From: Candidatus Falkowiibacteriota bacterium | Lineage (GTDB): Bacteria > Patescibacteriota > Patescibacteriia > UBA2591 > JABMQE01 | Direction: 5' to 3' | DNA: 7,025 nucleotides | Assembly (NCBI GenBank): GCA_013203415.1 | Contig: JABMQE010000050.1 | Coordinates: 1-7,025, forward strand | In this document: positions 5,187 through 7,025 of the stretch, piece by piece | Numbering within the stretch: position 1 is the first letter of the stretch | Layout of the letters: each line of letters begins with the position of its first letter | Program-made: the position numbers and the translations under genes | Notes under the pieces: generated by a model | Seen by the model: the letters and a program-made list of their open reading frames with translations, nothing else | Database searches by the model: none | Told to the model about the DNA's origin: nothing

Positions 5187-7025
5187 TAATACATATCAAC
5201 TAATTCAATAAATTCCATATTAATCTCGAATTCGAAAATATTTGTTAGTTCTTCTAGATTACCACATATTTGGTTCATGCCATTATATTGATTCAAAACC
5301 TCATCATAAATAAATAACATTTTTTTCGTATCATCTCTCCAAATTGCCTTGGCGGGACTCCGCATAACGCCATCAAAATAAAAATGTGAATAATCCTGAT
5401 AATAAAGTACTTCGTTATCACTACAAATATATTTTTTTACATCGTCACTCAACATCCATCGGGGCTGTCCATATAATCGGGACTGTCCATATAAATATAC
5501 GTTGCTTACGTATTCAAAAACTCTAAATCTCTTTTTATAAGGATCTAAAGCACGTATTTTGTCTTCTGCCTTTCGTAATGAACTAACATTAGCCCGCATG
5601 ATATTCGTCCTAATCCAGTCATCTGCGTTTTCTTTATTTATTGTACCAAGTCTTAAACCCTCCCCAAGTTCAGACATCTTAATACCTAAATATAAATCTT
5701 CATAACTATAGCCTTTATAGCCAAAAGTGGGGACCACCCCTCTTTCATGTTCATGTATAAAAGAAGATAAGTCAGCAAAACTTCTAGGATAAAAATAACC
5801 CAAAACTAAACCAGCCATAGAATGAAATAATTGATTAGAAATACACTCATAGTCCTTCTTATACTTATTATAAGACATACAATAATGACTATCATTATAT
5901 ATCATCTTAAAACCAGTATCTGAAAACTCATCAACTCTGAAAAATGAATAATAATCAGTCTCAAAATTAACAAGCGGGGCCTTATTCATTATTTTAATTA
6001 TTGTTCGTAAATTTAGATCATCGGTACCCACAAGAAGAATTAACAAATCATTAACAAAATCATCATTGTTAGAAGTCCTCTTTGCGACATCGTCAACAAT
6101 ATTAGCAAAGGCCTCTGCATCAGTAATCACACCTTCTATTACATCGTCTAGCTGCTCAGACGCATATACCATATTTTGCTTTCGACGTACAATTGCATGA
6201 AGAGCCACGCTGCCAACATCATACGTATCCGCCACTTCGTCATAAATAACCTCAATCGCCTCTTGTTCAAAATCCTGCCTAACTATATTCTCGTTCTCTT
6301 CTATATATGGATCACTTATAGGAAAACCGTATCTTCCCCCCACTCCCTGCATGCCGTCACCGCCTACCGCCGGGCTCTTGTAGTAATCCGCTATTCTAGC
6401 TGGTAGATAAAAAGTCTTGTTCCAAGCCGAAAGCCGATTAGTTCGTGTGTAGGTTGCTTCATAAACCTGCCCGCCAATAAATGACTGGTACTCTCCCCTT
6501 GTATCAGCCAAACTCTCTTGAGTATTCTTTCTGTTGCCAACCGGAAAACCAATCTCGCTTAAAATCCAATTGGCTTGTCCACAATGCTCGTTATCCGAAA
6601 CGCAATAATAAAGCTTAGGATTATAATGTGCTGTTTTAAGCTTCTCCAAAATATCCCCATAAACCAACCTGCCATAACCAGTCCCATTGTTATCGGGCTG
6701 ATAAAAAACCCTCGCTTTCTTTCTAAAAAACCAAAAACCATATTGTCCATCCCAAGTATAGGTGCCTATGATTGGATTAAATCTAAAAGTACCATTAAGT
6801 TCAACTCCGCTAATAAAATCATCACTTTCTCCGTCGCTTTCCATTACCCCCGTTATCCTACTTCTTAAAATCCAATAATCATACCATCCCTCCCTGTAAA
6901 AATGCGCCGCATTAGACGCCTGGATATAGGCGTGCTCCACTTCGCCAAAACTAACACTCCCAATATTACAAGGATAACCAAAAGTAGAACTCCAGTCCGA
7001 CCCACCAGTCACCGCATTATACTCT
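5186..7025 (-). CDS. Large extracellular-type protein with LGFP-like repeats and conserved C-terminal domain; polymorphic-toxin-like effector, 5' end outside window
   Basis: The frame is open to the window edge (a GTG at 7012 is internal, so the start is missing); residues are numbered from that GTG, to 608. Segments at about 149-188 (L-S-E-I-G-F-P-V-G, then E-Y-Q-S-F-I-G-G) and 223-260 (G-R-Y-G-F-P-I-S, then R-Q-D-F-E), with a weaker one near 8-32, resemble LGFP repeats, which occur in secreted and cell-wall proteins. A helical linker follows (about 270-345). The C-terminal domain has two parts. The first has F-H-S-M-A (396-400), S-S-F-I-H-E (416-421), Y-E-D-L (437-440) and S-E-L-G-E-G-L-R-L-G. 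The second (491-608) has F-R-V-F-E-Y, conserved Cys530 and Cys583, and L-Y-Y-Q-D-Y. I do not recognise an enzyme; the spaced H..HE..D pattern is reminiscent of DUF6973-type domains, a weak comparison from memory. Truncated copies downstream suggest a toxin tip, but an adhesin remains possible. Confidence 0.8.
   Translation of the reverse strand, partial: EYNAVTGGSDWSSTFGYPCNIGSVSFGEVEHAYIQASNAAHFYREGWYDYWILRSRITGVMESDGESDDFISGVELNGTFRFNPIIGTYTWDGQYGFWFFRKKARVFYQPDNNGTGYGRLVYGDILEKLKTAHYNPKLYYCVSDNEHCGQANWILSEIGFPVGNRKNTQESLADTRGEYQSFIGGQVYEATYTRTNRLSAWNKTFYLPARIADYYKSPAVGGDGMQGVGGRYGFPISDPYIEENENIVRQDFEQEAIEVIYDEVADTYDVGSVALHAIVRRKQNMVYASEQLDDVIEGVITDAEAFANIVDDVAKRTSNNDDFVNDLLILLVGTDDLNLRTIIKIMNKAPLVNFETDYYSFFRVDEFSDTGFKMIYNDSHYCMSYNKYKKDYECISNQLFHSMAGLVLGYFYPRSFADLSSFIHEHERGVVPTFGYKGYSYEDLYLGIKMSELGEGLRLGTINKENADDWIRTNIMRANVSSLRKAEDKIRALDPYKKRFRVFEYVSNVYLYGQSRLYGQPRWMLSDDVKKYICSDNEVLYYQDYSHFYFDGVMRSPAKAIWRDDTKKMLFIYDEVLNQYNGMNQICGNLEELTNIFEFEINMEFIELVDMY
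5458..5493 (-). repeat. Two 18-bp tandem repeats inside the large gene
   Basis: ATCGGGGCTGTCCATATA is followed directly by ATCGGGACTGTCCATATA, with a single mismatch. It encodes Y-G-Q-S-R-L followed by Y-G-Q-P-R-W between the F-R-V-F-E-Y and L-S-D-D-V-K-K-Y blocks. The orphan CTD copies have different, shorter linkers here, so this is a recent in-frame duplication at a length-variable site. Confidence 0.85.

Noticed and set aside
6176..6406. Plus-strand ORF of 76 codons
   Set aside because: It is antisense to the LGFP-like region, with no start context or recognisable sequence.
6559..6868. ORFs on both strands inside the large gene
   Set aside because: They are shadows in other frames of a long gene whose frame is supported by paralogs and repeat motifs further along; the predicted products have no motif.

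Overview
AT-rich sequence (about one third G+C by eye) in which every convincing gene lies on the minus strand, so the operon reads from high to low coordinates. The organism cannot be named from the window. Short leaders, few Shine-Dalgarno sites, a TATA-like box about 30 bases before the ATG at 216, and lipobox proteins with Asp/Glu-rich tails suggest an archaeon, perhaps of a DPANN-type lineage. A CPR-type bacterium is not excluded.

Layout in transcription order. Module I is a large secreted-type protein (7025..5186, 5' end outside the window) with LGFP-like repeats and a conserved C-terminal domain (CTD), followed by a small membrane-anchored protein (5150..4473) and a short repeat, R4 (4478..4455). 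Module II is a 5'-truncated, stop-interrupted copy of the CTD (4446..4048), two lipoproteins (4058..3450 and 3440..2781) and repeat R3. Module III is a second 5'-truncated CTD copy (2644..2018) starting at the edge of an 87-bp nested palindrome, a membrane-anchored protein (1995..1396), a lipoprotein (1381..722) and repeat R2. Then come an unrelated 128-residue gene (683..297) followed by repeat R1, and the start of a two-helix membrane protein (216..1).

The five small proteins are one paralogous family. They share an N-terminal membrane anchor or lipobox, a D-E-R-E/D-I-x-V-W type strand, an I-D/N-G-K motif and a C-terminal E-V-N-W-L-x-x-x-E-F signature. The three CTD copies are also paralogous. 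The locus is therefore a repeated unit of CTD, one or two anchored small proteins and an R element, with only the first unit keeping a full-length N-terminal carrier.

The arrangement matches the known logic of polymorphic toxin loci: a full-length effector with a cognate immunity gene, followed by an array of displaced, 5'-truncated toxin tips each with its own immunity genes. Here the presumed immunity proteins are anchored at the outer face of the membrane and the CTD has two conserved cysteines, so any activity would be expected outside the cytoplasm. The toxin and immunity assignments are inferred from architecture and are not demonstrated. A surface adhesin with an expanded family of partner lipoproteins is the main alternative. 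The most distinctive features are the R element bounding the modules, the 69-bp perfect identity between two otherwise diverged paralogs, and the palindrome at the breakpoint of one orphan module.
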